A stretch of DNA of 64,000 bases from NCBI GenBank assembly GCA_028277885.1, contig JANQFK010000007.1:1-64000 (forward strand), given 5' to 3'. Of this stretch, positions 17,662-28,722 are shown one piece after another. A model generated the notes under the pieces. The model was not told the origin of the DNA. It made no database searches and saw only the letters and a program-made list of their open reading frames with translations. A program made the position numbers and the translations under genes. Within the stretch, counting starts at the first letter, position 1. Every line of letters begins with the position of its first letter. Source of the stretch: Myxococcota bacterium. Lineage in GTDB: Bacteria; Myxococcota_A; UBA9160; UBA6930.

Positions 17662-18845
17662 GCCGGGCCGCCCGCCGCCTCGGGCCCCGACGGGGATCGG
17701 AAGGGCTCGGGCCGCTCGCCGAGGCCGAAGTGGTGGAGCAGCCCGCCCACGATGCGCTCGGCGGCCCGTCCGTCGCCGTAGAGGTCCCGGGGCCGCGCCA
17801 TCTCGCGGTAGGCGTGCTCGTCCTCGAGGAGCCGCGCCACCTCCTTCACCACGCCCTCGCGCTCCCGGCCCACCACCCGCGCCGCGTGGTGCTCGACGCC
17901 GTCCACGCGCTCGGTCACCTCGCGGAACACCAGCACGGGGCGCCCCAGGGCGGGGGCCTCCTCCTGCACGCCGCCCGAGTCGGTGACGATCAGCGAGGCG
18001 CGCGCCATCGCCTCGGCGAAGGCCTCGTAGGGCAGCGGCTCGACCAGCCGCACGCGCTTGAGCCCGCCGAGGATCGGAGTCACGGCGCGCCGCACCGCGG
18101 GGTTGGCGTGCACGGGGAACACCACGACCAGGTCGGGGAAGCGCTCGACGAGATCGCGCAGCCCGAGGCACAGCTCCGCGATGGGCCCGTCGTGGCTCTC
18201 GCGCCGATGGGCGGAGACCAGCAGCATGCGCCGCCCCTCGAGCTGCTCGGACGCGACCCAGCGCTCGAGGCCGCCGAGCCCGCGCGCGCGGATCGCGCGC
18301 AGGGCGTCGATCACGGGGTTGCCCGTCACGTGGATGCGCGAGGACTCGACGCCTTCCGCCCGCAGGTGCTCGGCGTCGCGCTCCCGGGGGGCGAAGTGGA
18401 GGTCCGCCACCACCGAGAGCAGGCGCCGGTGGACCTCCTCGGGGAACGGGTGGCACCGATCGCGGGAGCGCAGCCCCGCCTCGACGTGGGCCACGGGGAT
18501 GCCGCGGTAGAAGGCCGCGAGACCGCCGGCGAAGGCCGACGTCGTGTCGCCCTGGACGAGCAGCATCTCGGGGGAGAGCTCGGCCAGGACGGGATCCAGG
18601 CCGGCGAGGGTCCGGGCCGCGGTCTCGGCCGGGCCCTGGCCGGGCCGCATCACCGCGAGCTCGTGGTCGGCCCGGATCGCGTCGGGGCCGAGCAGCCCGT
18701 CGAGCAGCTCGCGGTGCTGGTGGGTGGCCACGACCCGCACCGCGAAGCGCTCGTCCCCCGCGAGCCGCGCCAGCACCGGGAACAGCTTGATGGCCTCGGG
18801 ACGGGTCCCGAACAGCACGAGCAGCCTGCGTCCCTTCGGCGCCAT
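17658..18845 (-). CDS. UDP-N-acetylglucosamine 2-epimerase family protein (WecB/WbpI-like)
   Basis: 395 residues with a GT-B-like fold. Family signatures are LVLFGTRPEAIKLFPV at the N terminus, LLVQGDTTSAFAGG, HVEAGLRSRDRCHPFPEEV (active-site His, Arg and Glu), VTGNPVIDAL, and VTDSGGVQEEAPALGRPVLV in the C-terminal nucleotide-binding half. WecB inverts C2 of UDP-GlcNAc, while WbpI does the same to UDP-GlcNAc(3NAc)A. With WbpB/E/D-like genes directly downstream, the WbpI role is the better fit. First gene of the operon; the ATG at 18845 is preceded by GAGG seven bases upstream. Confidence 0.9.
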   Translation of the reverse strand: MAPKGRRLLVLFGTRPEAIKLFPVLARLAGDERFAVRVVATHQHRELLDGLLGPDAIRADHELAVMRPGQGPAETAARTLAGLDPVLAELSPEMLLVQGDTTSAFAGGLAAFYRGIPVAHVEAGLRSRDRCHPFPEEVHRRLLSVVADLHFAPRERDAEHLRAEGVESSRIHVTGNPVIDALRAIRARGLGGLERWVASEQLEGRRMLLVSAHRRESHDGPIAELCLGLRDLVERFPDLVVVFPVHANPAVRRAVTPILGGLKRVRLVEPLPYEAFAEAMARASLIVTDSGGVQEEAPALGRPVLVFREVTERVDGVEHHAARVVGREREGVVKEVARLLEDEHAYREMARPRDLYGDGRAAERIVGGLLHHFGLGERPEPFRSPSGPEAAGGPA

Positions 18846-18905
18846 GGGGGGTCCTCGCGTCGCGGCCGACCCGACATCGTACCCCGGAAGGCGCGGAGCC
18901 TCACT

Positions 18906-18923
18906 CCCGGGGGTCGACCCGGG
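18906..18923 (-). terminator. Short inverted repeat between flavin reductase and wecB-like gene
   Basis: CCCGGG at 18906-18911 and 18918-18923 form a six-base stem around GGTCGA, two bases beyond the flavin reductase stop on the minus strand. It may reduce read-through into the polysaccharide operon. There is no T tract. Confidence 0.25.
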
Positions 18924-18925
18924 GC

Positions 18926-19414
18926 TCAATCCGCCTCGGAGAGGCTCCGGTAGGCGCCGGCGTAGTAGACCAGCGGCGCCTCGCCCTCGCCCTCCACCAC
19001 GGCCTCCACCCGGCCCACGTAGATGACGTGGTCGCCGGCGTCGTGGGCGGGCTCGACGCGGCAGTCGAGGCTGGCGAGGGCGCCGGGCAGGATGGGAGAG
19101 CCGGTCACGGCGGCGCTCCAGTCGAGGCCCTCGAAGCGCCGGTCCTCGTCGTCCTTCGAGGCGAAGAGGTTCGAGAGCGCCTGCTGTCTCGCGCCGAGCA
19201 GGTTCACGGCGAAGACGCCGCCGGCGTCGATCACGGACAGGGTGTTGGAGGCCTTGTCGGCGCAGACCAGCACCAGGGGCGGGTCCAGCGAGACGCTCGA
19301 GAAGGCCGAGACCGTCATGCCGTGGACCGTGTCACCGGCCCGGGAGGTGACGATGCTGACGCCGCTCGCCCAGCGGCGCAGGGCCGACCGGAACGCATCG
19401 GCGGCGACGTTCAT
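18926..19414 (-). CDS. Flavin reductase-like FMN-binding protein
   Basis: 162 residues, the normal length of a single flavin reductase domain (HpaC/DIM6 type). Features are ALRRWASGVSIVTSRAGD at the N terminus, GMTVSAFSSVSLDPPLVLV (FMN phosphate region), FAVNLLGARQQALSNLFA, and a C-terminal HVIYVGRVEAVV with LVYYAGAYRSL. Such proteins reduce FMN or FAD with NAD(P)H to supply a monooxygenase, or bind flavin directly. No partner monooxygenase is in the window. The ATG has GGAGG four bases upstream. Confidence 0.9.
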   Translation of the reverse strand: MNVAADAFRSALRRWASGVSIVTSRAGDTVHGMTVSAFSSVSLDPPLVLVCADKASNTLSVIDAGGVFAVNLLGARQQALSNLFASKDDEDRRFEGLDWSAAVTGSPILPGALASLDCRVEPAHDAGDHVIYVGRVEAVVEGEGEAPLVYYAGAYRSLSEAD

Positions 19415-19440
19415 GGACCCTCCGCGAGGCGCGGAGTCTA

Positions 19441-19474
19441 CCGGCGGAGGGCGGCGGGCGCCGCCCTCCGCCGG
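19441..19474 (-). terminator. Perfect 15-bp hairpin downstream of a secreted-protein gene
   Basis: CCGGCGGAGGGCGGC (19441-19455) pairs perfectly with GCCGCCCTCCGCCGG (19460-19474) around a four-base loop. It lies 20 bases beyond the stop of the gene at 19494-19934 and upstream of the flavin reductase start. The stem is far stronger than chance, but no T tract follows on the minus strand, so it may be a high-GC terminator or an mRNA 3' protector. Confidence 0.55.
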
Positions 19475-19493
19475 GCGGGACGAGGGCGCGAGG

Positions 19494-19934
19494 CTACTCG
19501 GCGTCCTGGAAACGGGCGTCGAGCTCTTCCTCGCTCAGCACCACGTCGATCTTGCGGGCGAACAGGACGCCGTCCTCCTTGGGATCGGGCACCCAGTAGA
19601 CGTTCACCGACTTGCCCTCGGGAATGTCCTTGATCTCGCCCTTCACGCCGTTGATCGCCACGGTGGTCCGTGTCAGCACCGAGCCCGTGGGCTTCACCTT
19701 GAAGGTCGCGTCCTTGTTCTTCTTGAGGAGCTTGGCGTTCTTGCCGCGGCCGGGCTTCTTGACCTTCACCGTGACGGTGTTGTTCTCGGCGTCGAAGGCC
19801 TTCCAGACCGCCTCGGTCTGCGTGCTCCGGGCCTTGCGGCTCTGGGCCGCGGCGGGCGACGCCACCGCCACCGCCAGTGCCAAGGTCCCCACGGCCAGGC
19901 CCGCCCAGCCGAGTCGCTTCCCCCAGATCCTCAT
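19494..19934 (-). CDS. Small exported protein of unknown function
   Basis: 146 residues. A clear signal peptide (MRIWGKRLGWAGLAVGTL, then a hydrophobic stretch ending SPAAAQS, probable cleavage after AAA or AAQ) precedes a Lys-rich mature protein of about 115 residues. The mature part alternates beta-strand-like segments (NNTVTVKVKK, DATFKVKPTGSVLT, KSVNVYWVPDPKEDG) and ends in an acidic helix EEELDARFQDAE. This resembles small OB-fold or DUF5666-like exported proteins, but I do not recognise a family. GGAG and AAGG lie upstream of the ATG, and a perfect hairpin lies downstream. A separate transcription unit is likely, given a 104-base gap to ubiB. Confidence 0.75.
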   Translation of the reverse strand: MRIWGKRLGWAGLAVGTLALAVAVASPAAAQSRKARSTQTEAVWKAFDAENNTVTVKVKKPGRGKNAKLLKKNKDATFKVKPTGSVLTRTTVAINGVKGEIKDIPEGKSVNVYWVPDPKEDGVLFARKIDVVLSEEELDARFQDAE

Positions 19935-20038
19935 CGCGCCTTCTCCTCTCGTGTGGATGCCGGCAGCGCACCCCGTCGGCCGCCGGTGCTGGCCGTTGGT
20001 AGCCTACAGGGCCTTCGACGGGGACGGGAGCGGGGAAT

Positions 20039-21439
20039 TCAGCGGGGCGTCGCGGTGGCGGCGACCGGGGTCCCGGGGCCGGAATCCCCGCGGGTACCGG
20101 CCGGTCCGCCGCCCGCCAGGAACTGCATCACGTAGGGCCCGACCAGGTCCATGGGCCGCAGGCCGGGCGCCAGCTCCGTCGCCAGGCCGATCAGGAGCGT
20201 CGCGGCCCGGGACCACATCACGAGCCCGTCGGGCAGGCGGAAGCTCCGCACCTGCTTCATCCGGGCCCGCAGCTCGCCCAGGTACTCGCCGAAGTCGAGC
20301 TGCGAGACCTCCTTCGGCGTGAGGTTGAAGTACTTCGGGTCGAAGCTCAGCTTCGCGATCCCCTCCACCACGGGGACGTCGGCGGGGTCGATCATGTCGG
20401 CCACGAGGAGCGAGCGGGCGTACTGCTCGGGGTTGCGGGTCACCGAGGCCATCACGTTCTGGCGCATCATCTCGGCCACCTGGGGCGTGATGCGCTTGTT
20501 CATGCCGAAGTCGATGATCCCGATGCGCCCCTCCCGGTCCACCAGAAGGTTCCCCGGGTGCGGGTCGCAGTGGAAGAAGCCGTCCCGGAACATCATGTGG
20601 AGGAAGGCCCGCGCCGCCCAGCCCACCAGCTCCTCGGGGTCGCGTCCCTGGGCGAGCAGCGCCTCGCGCTCGTTGATCTTCACCCCGTCGATGAACTCCA
20701 TGGTGAGCACCCGGGTGCGGGTGGTGTCCCAGTGGATCCTGGGAATGCGGACGCGCTCGGCGACCGCCGGATCGCGGTGCAGGTTGGCCTCGACCTCCTC
20801 GGCGGCGCGGCCCTCGCGCACGTAGTCCATCTCTCCGCGCAACGAGTCGCGCAGCTCGCGGTACACCTGACGCAGGTCGGAGACGGTGAGGAAGTTGAAC
20901 AGCCAGAGCCCGATGCGCGCCCCGGCGAGGTCCACGGCCACGGAGCGCTCGACCCCGGGGTAGAGCACCTTCACGGCGAGGTCCTCGCCGGCCCGGGTGC
21001 GGGCGCGGTGCACCTGGCCGAGGCTCGCCGCCGCCAGGGGCTCCGCCGAGAACTCGGCGAAGATCTCGCCCACGGGGCGCCCCAGCTCGTGCTCGATCTG
21101 GGCCTCGATCTCGGCGGTGGGATGGGGATCCACGCGGTCCTGGAGGCGGGCCAGCTCGTCGCTCACCTCGCTGGGGAGCACGTCGACGCGCAGGCTCGCC
21201 ACCTGGCCGAGCTTGATGAGCCCGCCCTTGTAGCGCGCCGCCACGGCGGCGAAGCGCCGCGCGAAGCGACGCTGCATCTCGACCAGCTCCGCGGGCTCGC
21301 CGCGCCAGCGGCCGCCCGTGTGGAGGCGGATGCGCAGGTAGACCCAGGCCGCCCGCCCGATCAGGCCGAGCAGCACGACGAAGCGCCCGGCCAGGGCCGG
21401 CAGGGAGGGTCGGGCGTGGCGGTAGTCCGCTTCGCTCAC
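20039..21439 (-). CDS. ABC1/UbiB family atypical kinase
   Basis: 466 residues. The UbiB-specific KxGQ motif is present (GLIKLGQVASLRVDVLP), as is the Ala-rich loop that replaces the P-loop (PLAAASLGQVHRA), with the ATP-binding lysine region DLAVKVLYPGVE. The catalytic/metal site is FFHCDPHPGNLLVD, and IGIIDFGMNKR is the DFG-equivalent. The family supports ubiquinone biosynthesis or lipid homeostasis through ATPase activity; no ubi biosynthesis genes are adjacent. The start is the GTG at 21439, 30 bases after the glycerate kinase stop, so it may be the last gene of the dnaK-lon operon. Confidence 0.88.
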   Translation of the reverse strand: MSEADYRHARPSLPALAGRFVVLLGLIGRAAWVYLRIRLHTGGRWRGEPAELVEMQRRFARRFAAVAARYKGGLIKLGQVASLRVDVLPSEVSDELARLQDRVDPHPTAEIEAQIEHELGRPVGEIFAEFSAEPLAAASLGQVHRARTRAGEDLAVKVLYPGVERSVAVDLAGARIGLWLFNFLTVSDLRQVYRELRDSLRGEMDYVREGRAAEEVEANLHRDPAVAERVRIPRIHWDTTRTRVLTMEFIDGVKINEREALLAQGRDPEELVGWAARAFLHMMFRDGFFHCDPHPGNLLVDREGRIGIIDFGMNKRITPQVAEMMRQNVMASVTRNPEQYARSLLVADMIDPADVPVVEGIAKLSFDPKYFNLTPKEVSQLDFGEYLGELRARMKQVRSFRLPDGLVMWSRAATLLIGLATELAPGLRPMDLVGPYVMQFLAGGGPAGTRGDSGPGTPVAATATPR

Positions 21440-21469
21440 GTGGGCCGGAACGTAGCGGGCGCCGGGACG

Positions 21470-22768
21470 TCAGGCCGCGTGCACGAGCACCAGGTCGCGA
21501 ACGTTCGTGCCCGTGGGACCGGTGACGAGGAGACCGCCCTCCCGGGCGAAGAAGCCGTGGGAGTCGTTGCGCGCCAGGCAGTCCCGGGCCTCGACGCCGC
21601 GCTCGCGCCCCCGCGCCACGCTGCCGCCGTCCGCGAAGGCGCCGGCGGCCTGCGTGGGACCGTCGCTGCCGTCGGTGCCGGCCGCGAGCAGGGTGATGCG
21701 GCCGTCGCCCTCGAGGGCGAGGGCGGCGGCGAGGGCCAGCTCCTGGCTGCGCCCGCCGCGGCCGTCGCCGCGCAGCGTCACCGTCGTCTCCCCGCCCGCG
21801 ATCCAGACGCGCTCCGGCCCCGGGGACCGGCGGGCCCGGGCGGCGAGGCGCTCGCCCACGCGGCGCGCCTCGCCGGCGAGCTCGGGCTCGAGGATCTCCG
21901 CCGCGATGCCGCGCTCCCGGGCGGCGGCCGCGGCGGCCTGGCAGGCGTCGCGGTTCGTGGCCAGCACCCGGCTGACGACGCGCGCGAACGCGGGATCGCC
22001 GGGCTTGGCGCTCTCCTCCAGCTCGCCGGCCGCGCCGGCCTCGAGGTGGGCGCGCACGCGTCCGGGCACCTCGCCCGCCACCCCGTGGCGCTCGAGGACC
22101 GCGAGGGCGTCGGCGTGGCGGGTCGGGTCGGGCGCGCAGGGCCCCGAGCCGATCACCGCCGGGTCGTCGCCGGCCACGTCGGAGAGCGCCAGCACCAGCA
22201 CGCGGGCGGCTCCGCTGCGCCGGGCCAGCCGGCCTCCCGAGACCGCGGTGAGGTGCTTGCGCACGGTGTTGAGCTCGCCGATGTCGGCCCCGCAGGCGAG
22301 CAGCGCCGCCGTGGTGGCGGCCAGGTCGTCGCGCGTGAGGCCCGGCAGCGGCGCCGCCACCAGCGCCGAGGCCCCGCCCGAGAGCAGCACCACGAGCACG
22401 TCGTCGGGCCCCGACGCCTCGGCGAAGGCGAGCACCTCCGCCCCCGCGGCCTCGCTGCGCCCGTCCGGGACCGGGTGCCCGGCCTCTCGGACCGCGATGC
22501 CCTCGAGCGGGCCCCCGTGGCCGGGCTTCGTCACGGCGAGGCCGGCGCGGACGCGATCGCCCGCTGCGTCGACGAGGGCGCGCGCCATGGGGACCGCGGC
22601 CTTGCCCAGGGCGAGGACGCGGAGCCCCTCCCCGGCCGCGATCGGCTGGCCGGCCAGGCGCAGCCCGCCGCCCTCGTGGGAGATCGCGGCGCCCACCACG
22701 GCGCCGCCCGCCACGCGCGCCAGGGCTGCGTCGAGGAGCGCGCGCAGGAGCGCGCGCGGCTCGCTCAC
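21470..22768 (-). CDS. Glycerate 2-kinase (GckA/MOFRL family)
   Basis: 432 residues. Two-domain glycerate kinase with an N-terminal DUF4147 part (LRVLALGKAAVPMARALVD, VLLSGGASALVAAPLPGLT, LNTVRKHLTAVSGGRLA) and a C-terminal MOFRL part (VWIAGGETTVTL, ELALAAALALEG, LLAAGTDGSDGPTQAAGAFADG). It phosphorylates D-glycerate to 2-phosphoglycerate with ATP, linking serine or glyoxylate metabolism to glycolysis. The GTG start overlaps the OmpA-like stop by GTGA. Its place behind chaperone, protease and OmpA genes is not explained by its metabolic role. Confidence 0.9.
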   Translation of the reverse strand: MSEPRALLRALLDAALARVAGGAVVGAAISHEGGGLRLAGQPIAAGEGLRVLALGKAAVPMARALVDAAGDRVRAGLAVTKPGHGGPLEGIAVREAGHPVPDGRSEAAGAEVLAFAEASGPDDVLVVLLSGGASALVAAPLPGLTRDDLAATTAALLACGADIGELNTVRKHLTAVSGGRLARRSGAARVLVLALSDVAGDDPAVIGSGPCAPDPTRHADALAVLERHGVAGEVPGRVRAHLEAGAAGELEESAKPGDPAFARVVSRVLATNRDACQAAAAAARERGIAAEILEPELAGEARRVGERLAARARRSPGPERVWIAGGETTVTLRGDGRGGRSQELALAAALALEGDGRITLLAAGTDGSDGPTQAAGAFADGGSVARGRERGVEARDCLARNDSHGFFAREGGLLVTGPTGTNVRDLVLVHAA

Positions 22769-23613
22769 TCGCCCTCGGCGGCCGCCGGAACTTCGGCGAC
22801 GGGGCTGCCCTCGGGCAGCAGCCGGATCTCGATGCGCCGGTTTCGGGCGCGACCTTCGGCGGTCTCGTTGGAGGCCACCGGCCGGAACTCGCCGAAGGAG
22901 ATCGCGGTGAGGCGGTCCGTCTCGACGCCGCGCTCGGCGAGCAGGCGCACCACCTCGGTCGCGCGGGCCGCGGCCAGCTCCCAGTTCGACGGGTAGCGGC
23001 GCGCGAGCGCGCCCGTGATGGGGACGTCGTCGGTGTGGCCCCGGACCTCGATGCGGTGGTCGAGGCTCGCCAGGCGGGCCGCCACGGTCCCGATCACGCC
23101 GCGTCCCGAGGCGCCGAGGCGCGCTGAGCCCGGCGGGAACAGGATCTCCTGGGAGAGGTTCAGGCGCAGCCCCTCGCGCAGCTGCTCGATCTCGATCTCG
23201 CCCGCGGCCACCTGGGACTCCAGATCCGAGACCAGCGCGTCGTAGGTGGTGCGCATGCGGCCCAGCTCCTGGCGCCGCACCGCCAGCTCCTTCTGGCTGC
23301 GGTCGAGGTTCCGGGAGAGCTCGCCGCGCGTGCGCTCCAGCTGGGCCACCTCGACGCTCAGCCGCTCGCGCTCCTCCCGCAGGTCCTCGAGCTGCTCGAA
23401 CACCTTCACGCGCTCCGCGGAGAGGCTCGCGTTCGAGCGCTCGAGCAGCGCGCGCTCGCTCTTCAGCTTGTCGCGCTCCGCCACCACGGCGTCGTAGCGG
23501 CCCTTCGAGACGCAGCCCGGGGCCGCGGCCACCACGGCCAGGGCGAGGGCCGGCAGCAGCGCCGTGCGCCCCCTAGGCCGCAGCGGGCGCCAGGGTCTGG
23601 TCGAGCACCTCAT
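22765..23613 (-). CDS. OmpA-family outer-membrane protein with coiled coil
   Basis: 282 residues. An Arg-rich N terminus and a hydrophobic stretch (ALALAVVAAAPGC) look like a lipoprotein signal, but the lipobox is weak because of the proline. A coiled coil of about 100 residues follows (KLKSERALLERSNASLSAER and onward). The C-terminal OmpA domain has RIEVRGHTDDVP, ELAAARATEVVRLLAE and the peptidoglycan-contacting RARNRRIEIRLLP. It probably tethers the outer membrane to peptidoglycan. The ATG used here overlaps the end of lon by 41 bases; no ATG or GTG lies closer to the signal sequence. Confidence 0.85.
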   Translation of the reverse strand: MRCSTRPWRPLRPRGRTALLPALALAVVAAAPGCVSKGRYDAVVAERDKLKSERALLERSNASLSAERVKVFEQLEDLREERERLSVEVAQLERTRGELSRNLDRSQKELAVRRQELGRMRTTYDALVSDLESQVAAGEIEIEQLREGLRLNLSQEILFPPGSARLGASGRGVIGTVAARLASLDHRIEVRGHTDDVPITGALARRYPSNWELAAARATEVVRLLAERGVETDRLTAISFGEFRPVASNETAEGRARNRRIEIRLLPEGSPVAEVPAAAEGE

Positions 23614-25999
23614 CGATGGTCCCCACGTAGTCGAGCTCGAGTCCCTTGAGCAGTCCGCTCTGGATCTCCTCGACGTCGCGCCGGTTGCGCTCGGGCAGCA
23701 GCACGCGGTGGATGCCGGCGCGCTTCGCCGCCAGCAGCTTCTCCTTGATCCCGCCCACGGGCAGCACCTTGCCGCGCAGGGTGATCTCGCCCGTCATGGC
23801 CACGTCGGGCGGCGCCGCGCGCCCCGAGAGCAGCGAGGCCAGGGAGGTCACCATGGCGACCCCCGCCGAGGGTCCGTCCTTGGGCACGGCGCCCGAGGGC
23901 ACGTGCAGGTGCAGGTCGCTGCGGTCGAGGTCCTCGGACTGGATGCCCAGGCTCCCGGCCCGGGTGCGCAGCAGGGTGCGGGCCGCCTCGGCGGACTCGC
24001 GCATCACGTCGCCGAGGGAGCCGGTCAGCTTGAGCTCGCCGCGGCCCGGCATGCGGGTGCTCTCGATGAAGAGGATGTCGCCGCCGGCGGGCGTGTAGGC
24101 CAGCCCCACCGCGACGCCCGGGCGTCCGGCGCGCTCGGCCAGCTCGGGCTCGTGGCGCACCGGCCCGAGCAGCTCCGAGAGGTCCTCGGGGCGCACGCGC
24201 ACCGGGCCCTCCACGTCGCCTTCGGCGACCTTGCGCGCCGTCTTGCGGCACACCGAGCCGATCTCCCGCTCCAGGTTCCGCACCCCGGCCTCCCGGGTGT
24301 AGCTGCGGATCAGCGCGCGCAGGGTGTCGTCGGGCAGCTCGAAGTCGACGTCGGCGATGCCGTTGGCCTCGCGCTGGCGCGGCACCAGGAAGCGGCGCGC
24401 GATCTCGAGCTTGTCCTCCTCGGTGTACCCGGGCAGCTCGATCACCTCCATGCGGTCGCGCAGGGCCGCGGGCACCGGGTCCATCAGGTTCGCGGTGGCG
24501 ATGAAGAGCACCTGGGAGAGGTCGAAGGGCACCTCGAGGTAGTGGTCGCTGAAGGTGTGGTTCTGCTCCGGGTCGAGCACCTCGAGGAGCGCCGACGACG
24601 GGTCGCCCCGGAAGTCGGCCCCGACCTTGTCCACCTCGTCGAGCAGGAACACCGGGTTGCGGGTGCCCGCGCGGCGCATGCTCTGCACCAGGCGGCCCGG
24701 CATGGCGCCCACGTAGGTGCGACGGTGGCCGCGGATCTCCGCCTCGTCGCGCACGCCGCCGAGGGACACGCGCACGAACTCGCGGCCCAGGGCCCGGGCG
24801 ATGGAGCGTCCGAGGGAGGTCTTGCCCGTGCCCGGCGGCCCCACGAAGCACAGGATCGGCCCCTTCAGGTCGCGCTTCAGCGAGAGCACCGCGATGTACT
24901 CGACGATGCGGTCCTTGACCTTCTCGAGGCCCCAGTGGTCCTCGTCCAGGATGGCCCGGGCCTCCTTCACGTCGAGGCGGTCCTCGCTCGTCCGGCTCCA
25001 GGGCAGCTCCGCCAGCCACTCGAGGTAGGTGCGGATCACGCCGTACTCGGCGGCGGCGGCGGGCGTCTGGGCCAGGCGCTCGAGCTCCCGGTCGGCCTGC
25101 TTCTGGGCCTCCTCGGGCAGCTCGGCGGCCTCGAGCCGCTCGCGGAACAGCTCCACGTCGCTCTCGGCGTCCTCGGCCTCGCCGAGCTCCCGGCGGATCT
25201 GGTCGAGCTGCTGGCGCAGCATGTAGTCCCGCTGGGTCTTGCCCATCTCGCTCTGGACCTTGTCCTTGATCTCGCTCTCGATCTTGATCGAGTCCCGGGC
25301 GCGGCCCAGCTCCTCGAGGGCGCGCCGCAGGCGGCGCAGCACGTCGGGCTCCTCGAGGTAGGACTGGCGGGTGGCGAGGTCCACCTCGAGGTTCGAGGCC
25401 ACCAGGTCGGCGAGCTTCGACGGGTCGTCGAGGTTGTGGGCGAGGATCTGGAGCTCGTCGGAGTGGCGGGAGCTCTCGGAGACGAAGGAGGTGAAGGCGT
25501 CGCGCACGTTGCGTGCCAGGGCGGTGGCCTCGACGCCCTCCTTGTCGCCGGACTCCTCGACGGCCTGGATGCGCGCGCGCAGGAAGGGCTGCTGGGCCAC
25601 GAACTCCTCGGCCCGGGCCCGGCTCACGCCCTGGACCACCAGCCGGTAGGAGTCGTCGGGGAACTTCAGCATCTTGGCGATGCGCAGCACCGTGCCCGTG
25701 GCGTAGACGTCCTCGGGGCCGGGGCTGCCCTCGCGGCCCGGCCGCACGGCCAGGGCCATCATCAGCCGGTCCGTGGAGACCAGCACCGCGTCGATCACCT
25801 TCTTCGAGCGCTCGCTCTTCACCAGCAGCGGCGAGAGCAGGAACGGGAACAGCACCGTGTTCTTGAGGGGCAGGACCGGGAGCGTCTCGGGCAGCTCCAG
25901 GCCCGGCGTCTCCTCCCCCTCCCCGATGCCGACGGCGACGGGCTCGCCGCCCTCGCCGAGGGCCTCGCTCAGGCGCAGCGGGTCGCGCTCCTCGGTCAT
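23573..25999 (-). CDS. lon: ATP-dependent protease Lon
   Basis: 808 residues, standard LonA size. Domains: N-terminal substrate-binding LON domain ([20 protein letters not shown]), coiled-coil region, AAA+ ATPase (Walker [18 protein letters not shown], Walker [12 protein letters not shown]) and the C-terminal Ser-Lys protease ([10 protein letters not shown], serine near residue 711; lysine in [14 protein letters not shown]). It degrades misfolded and regulatory proteins in the cytoplasm. The ATG at 25999 overlaps the hsp20 stop by ATGA, so DnaK, Hsp20 and Lon are very likely made from one transcript. Confidence 0.96.
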   Translation of the reverse strand: MTEERDPLRLSEALGEGGEPVAVGIGEGEETPGLELPETLPVLPLKNTVLFPFLLSPLLVKSERSKKVIDAVLVSTDRLMMALAVRPGREGSPGPEDVYATGTVLRIAKMLKFPDDSYRLVVQGVSRARAEEFVAQQPFLRARIQAVEESGDKEGVEATALARNVRDAFTSFVSESSRHSDELQILAHNLDDPSKLADLVASNLEVDLATRQSYLEEPDVLRRLRRALEELGRARDSIKIESEIKDKVQSEMGKTQRDYMLRQQLDQIRRELGEAEDAESDVELFRERLEAAELPEEAQKQADRELERLAQTPAAAAEYGVIRTYLEWLAELPWSRTSEDRLDVKEARAILDEDHWGLEKVKDRIVEYIAVLSLKRDLKGPILCFVGPPGTGKTSLGRSIARALGREFVRVSLGGVRDEAEIRGHRRTYVGAMPGRLVQSMRRAGTRNPVFLLDEVDKVGADFRGDPSSALLEVLDPEQNHTFSDHYLEVPFDLSQVLFIATANLMDPVPAALRDRMEVIELPGYTEEDKLEIARRFLVPRQREANGIADVDFELPDDTLRALIRSYTREAGVRNLEREIGSVCRKTARKVAEGDVEGPVRVRPEDLSELLGPVRHEPELAERAGRPGVAVGLAYTPAGGDILFIESTRMPGRGELKLTGSLGDVMRESAEAARTLLRTRAGSLGIQSEDLDRSDLHLHVPSGAVPKDGPSAGVAMVTSLASLLSGRAAPPDVAMTGEITLRGKVLPVGGIKEKLLAAKRAGIHRVLLPERNRRDVEEIQSGLLKGLELDYVGTIDEVLDQTLAPAAA

Positions 26000-26400
26000 T
26001 CCCCGCCCTGCTCCACCGGGATGCGGTGGCGACCGCGCGGCCGCTTGGGCAGCACCACGGACAGGAAGCCCTCCTCGAGGTTGGCGGACACCTGATCGCG
26101 ATCGAAGGGCACCGTCACCTGGACGCTGCGCTCGAAGGGCCCGAAGGCGATCTCCATGCGGTGCAGGCGCTGGGCCTCGCTGGCCGGCGGCGGCCGGCGC
26201 TCGCCGCGGATGCGCAGCCACTCGCCGTCCACGGTCACCTTGAGGTCGGCGCTGCGCACGCCCGCGAGCTCCACGCGCACCACCACGGCCTTCTCGGTCT
26301 CGAAGACGTCGAAGGCGGGCTGCCAGCGATCCCCGCGGAGCATCTCCGCGAAGTCGCCGAGCAGCTCGGCATCGGGGTCGGTGCGGCGCGCGCGACTCAT
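25996..26400 (-). CDS. Hsp20/alpha-crystallin small heat-shock protein
   Basis: 134 residues. The alpha-crystallin domain spans about residues 28-120 (PAFDVFETEKAVVVRVELAG, LKVTVDGEWLRIRGER, FGPFERSVQVTVPFD) and ends with the conserved LEEGFLSVVLPK. The C-terminal IPV motif (HRIPVEQ) that mediates oligomer assembly is present. An ATP-independent holdase that passes clients to DnaK, whose gene is eight bases upstream; the stop overlaps the lon start by ATGA. The grouping of chaperone, holdase and protease matches their joint role. Confidence 0.94.
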   Translation of the reverse strand: MSRARRTDPDAELLGDFAEMLRGDRWQPAFDVFETEKAVVVRVELAGVRSADLKVTVDGEWLRIRGERRPPPASEAQRLHRMEIAFGPFERSVQVTVPFDRDQVSANLEEGFLSVVLPKRPRGRHRIPVEQGGE

Positions 26401-26408
26401 GGCTGGGC

Positions 26409-28334
<1,926 letters not shown>

Positions 28335-28722
28335 GGACTGGGCTCCTCTCGGGTCCCGCGAAGACTGGTCGCGGAACCGCCGGTGTCAAACCGGAGGTGC
28401 ACGAGGCCGCCCCCCGGGAGGCCGGTCCGCCCGGCGCTCGGCTTCGCTCCGGGTTGGTGACCCAGGTCCCTCCAGCCCATCCCCCGCGCAGCCGAAGAAA
28501 CCCAGCAGCAGCGCGCAGATCGCGCCGGATCCCCGCCTCGCCGGGGCATCGGGCGGCACCGCGGAGGACTCGGCCTCGAGATGCGGGGAACAGGCAACAC
28601 CCGGCGACGAACCGGCCCGGGAACGGGGGCAGCGCCTCCGGTGTCCCCTAGGCTGGCGCGCCGGCTGGGTCCCGCACGGCGCTTTCGATCACTAACCCCC
28701 CGGAATCGTGGGGAAACCGTGC
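28335..28722. other. Divergent non-coding region between dnaK and gspC
   Basis: No gene was found in the 488 bases between the dnaK start and the gspC start. On the minus strand, TTGACA at 28389-28384 could be the dnaK -35, but the hexamers at 16-18 bases spacing (CAGTCT, AGTCTT, GTCTTC) are poor -10 matches and no sigma-32 consensus or CIRCE inverted repeat is seen. GCTCGGCTTCGCTCCGGG near 28436 slightly resembles part of the REP-like repeats. The gspC promoter lies at the right end. Confidence 0.45.

Noticed and set aside
28335..28430. CIRCE element or sigma-32 promoter for dnaK
   Set aside because: No TTAGCACTC inverted repeat and no CCCCAT-type -10 are present; only a lone TTGACA-like -35.
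28431..28460. Possible sixth REP-like copy upstream of dnaK
   Set aside because: GCTCGGCTTCGCTCC resembles part of the tandem unit at 7080-7199, but the CTGCGCG box and hairpin are missing.
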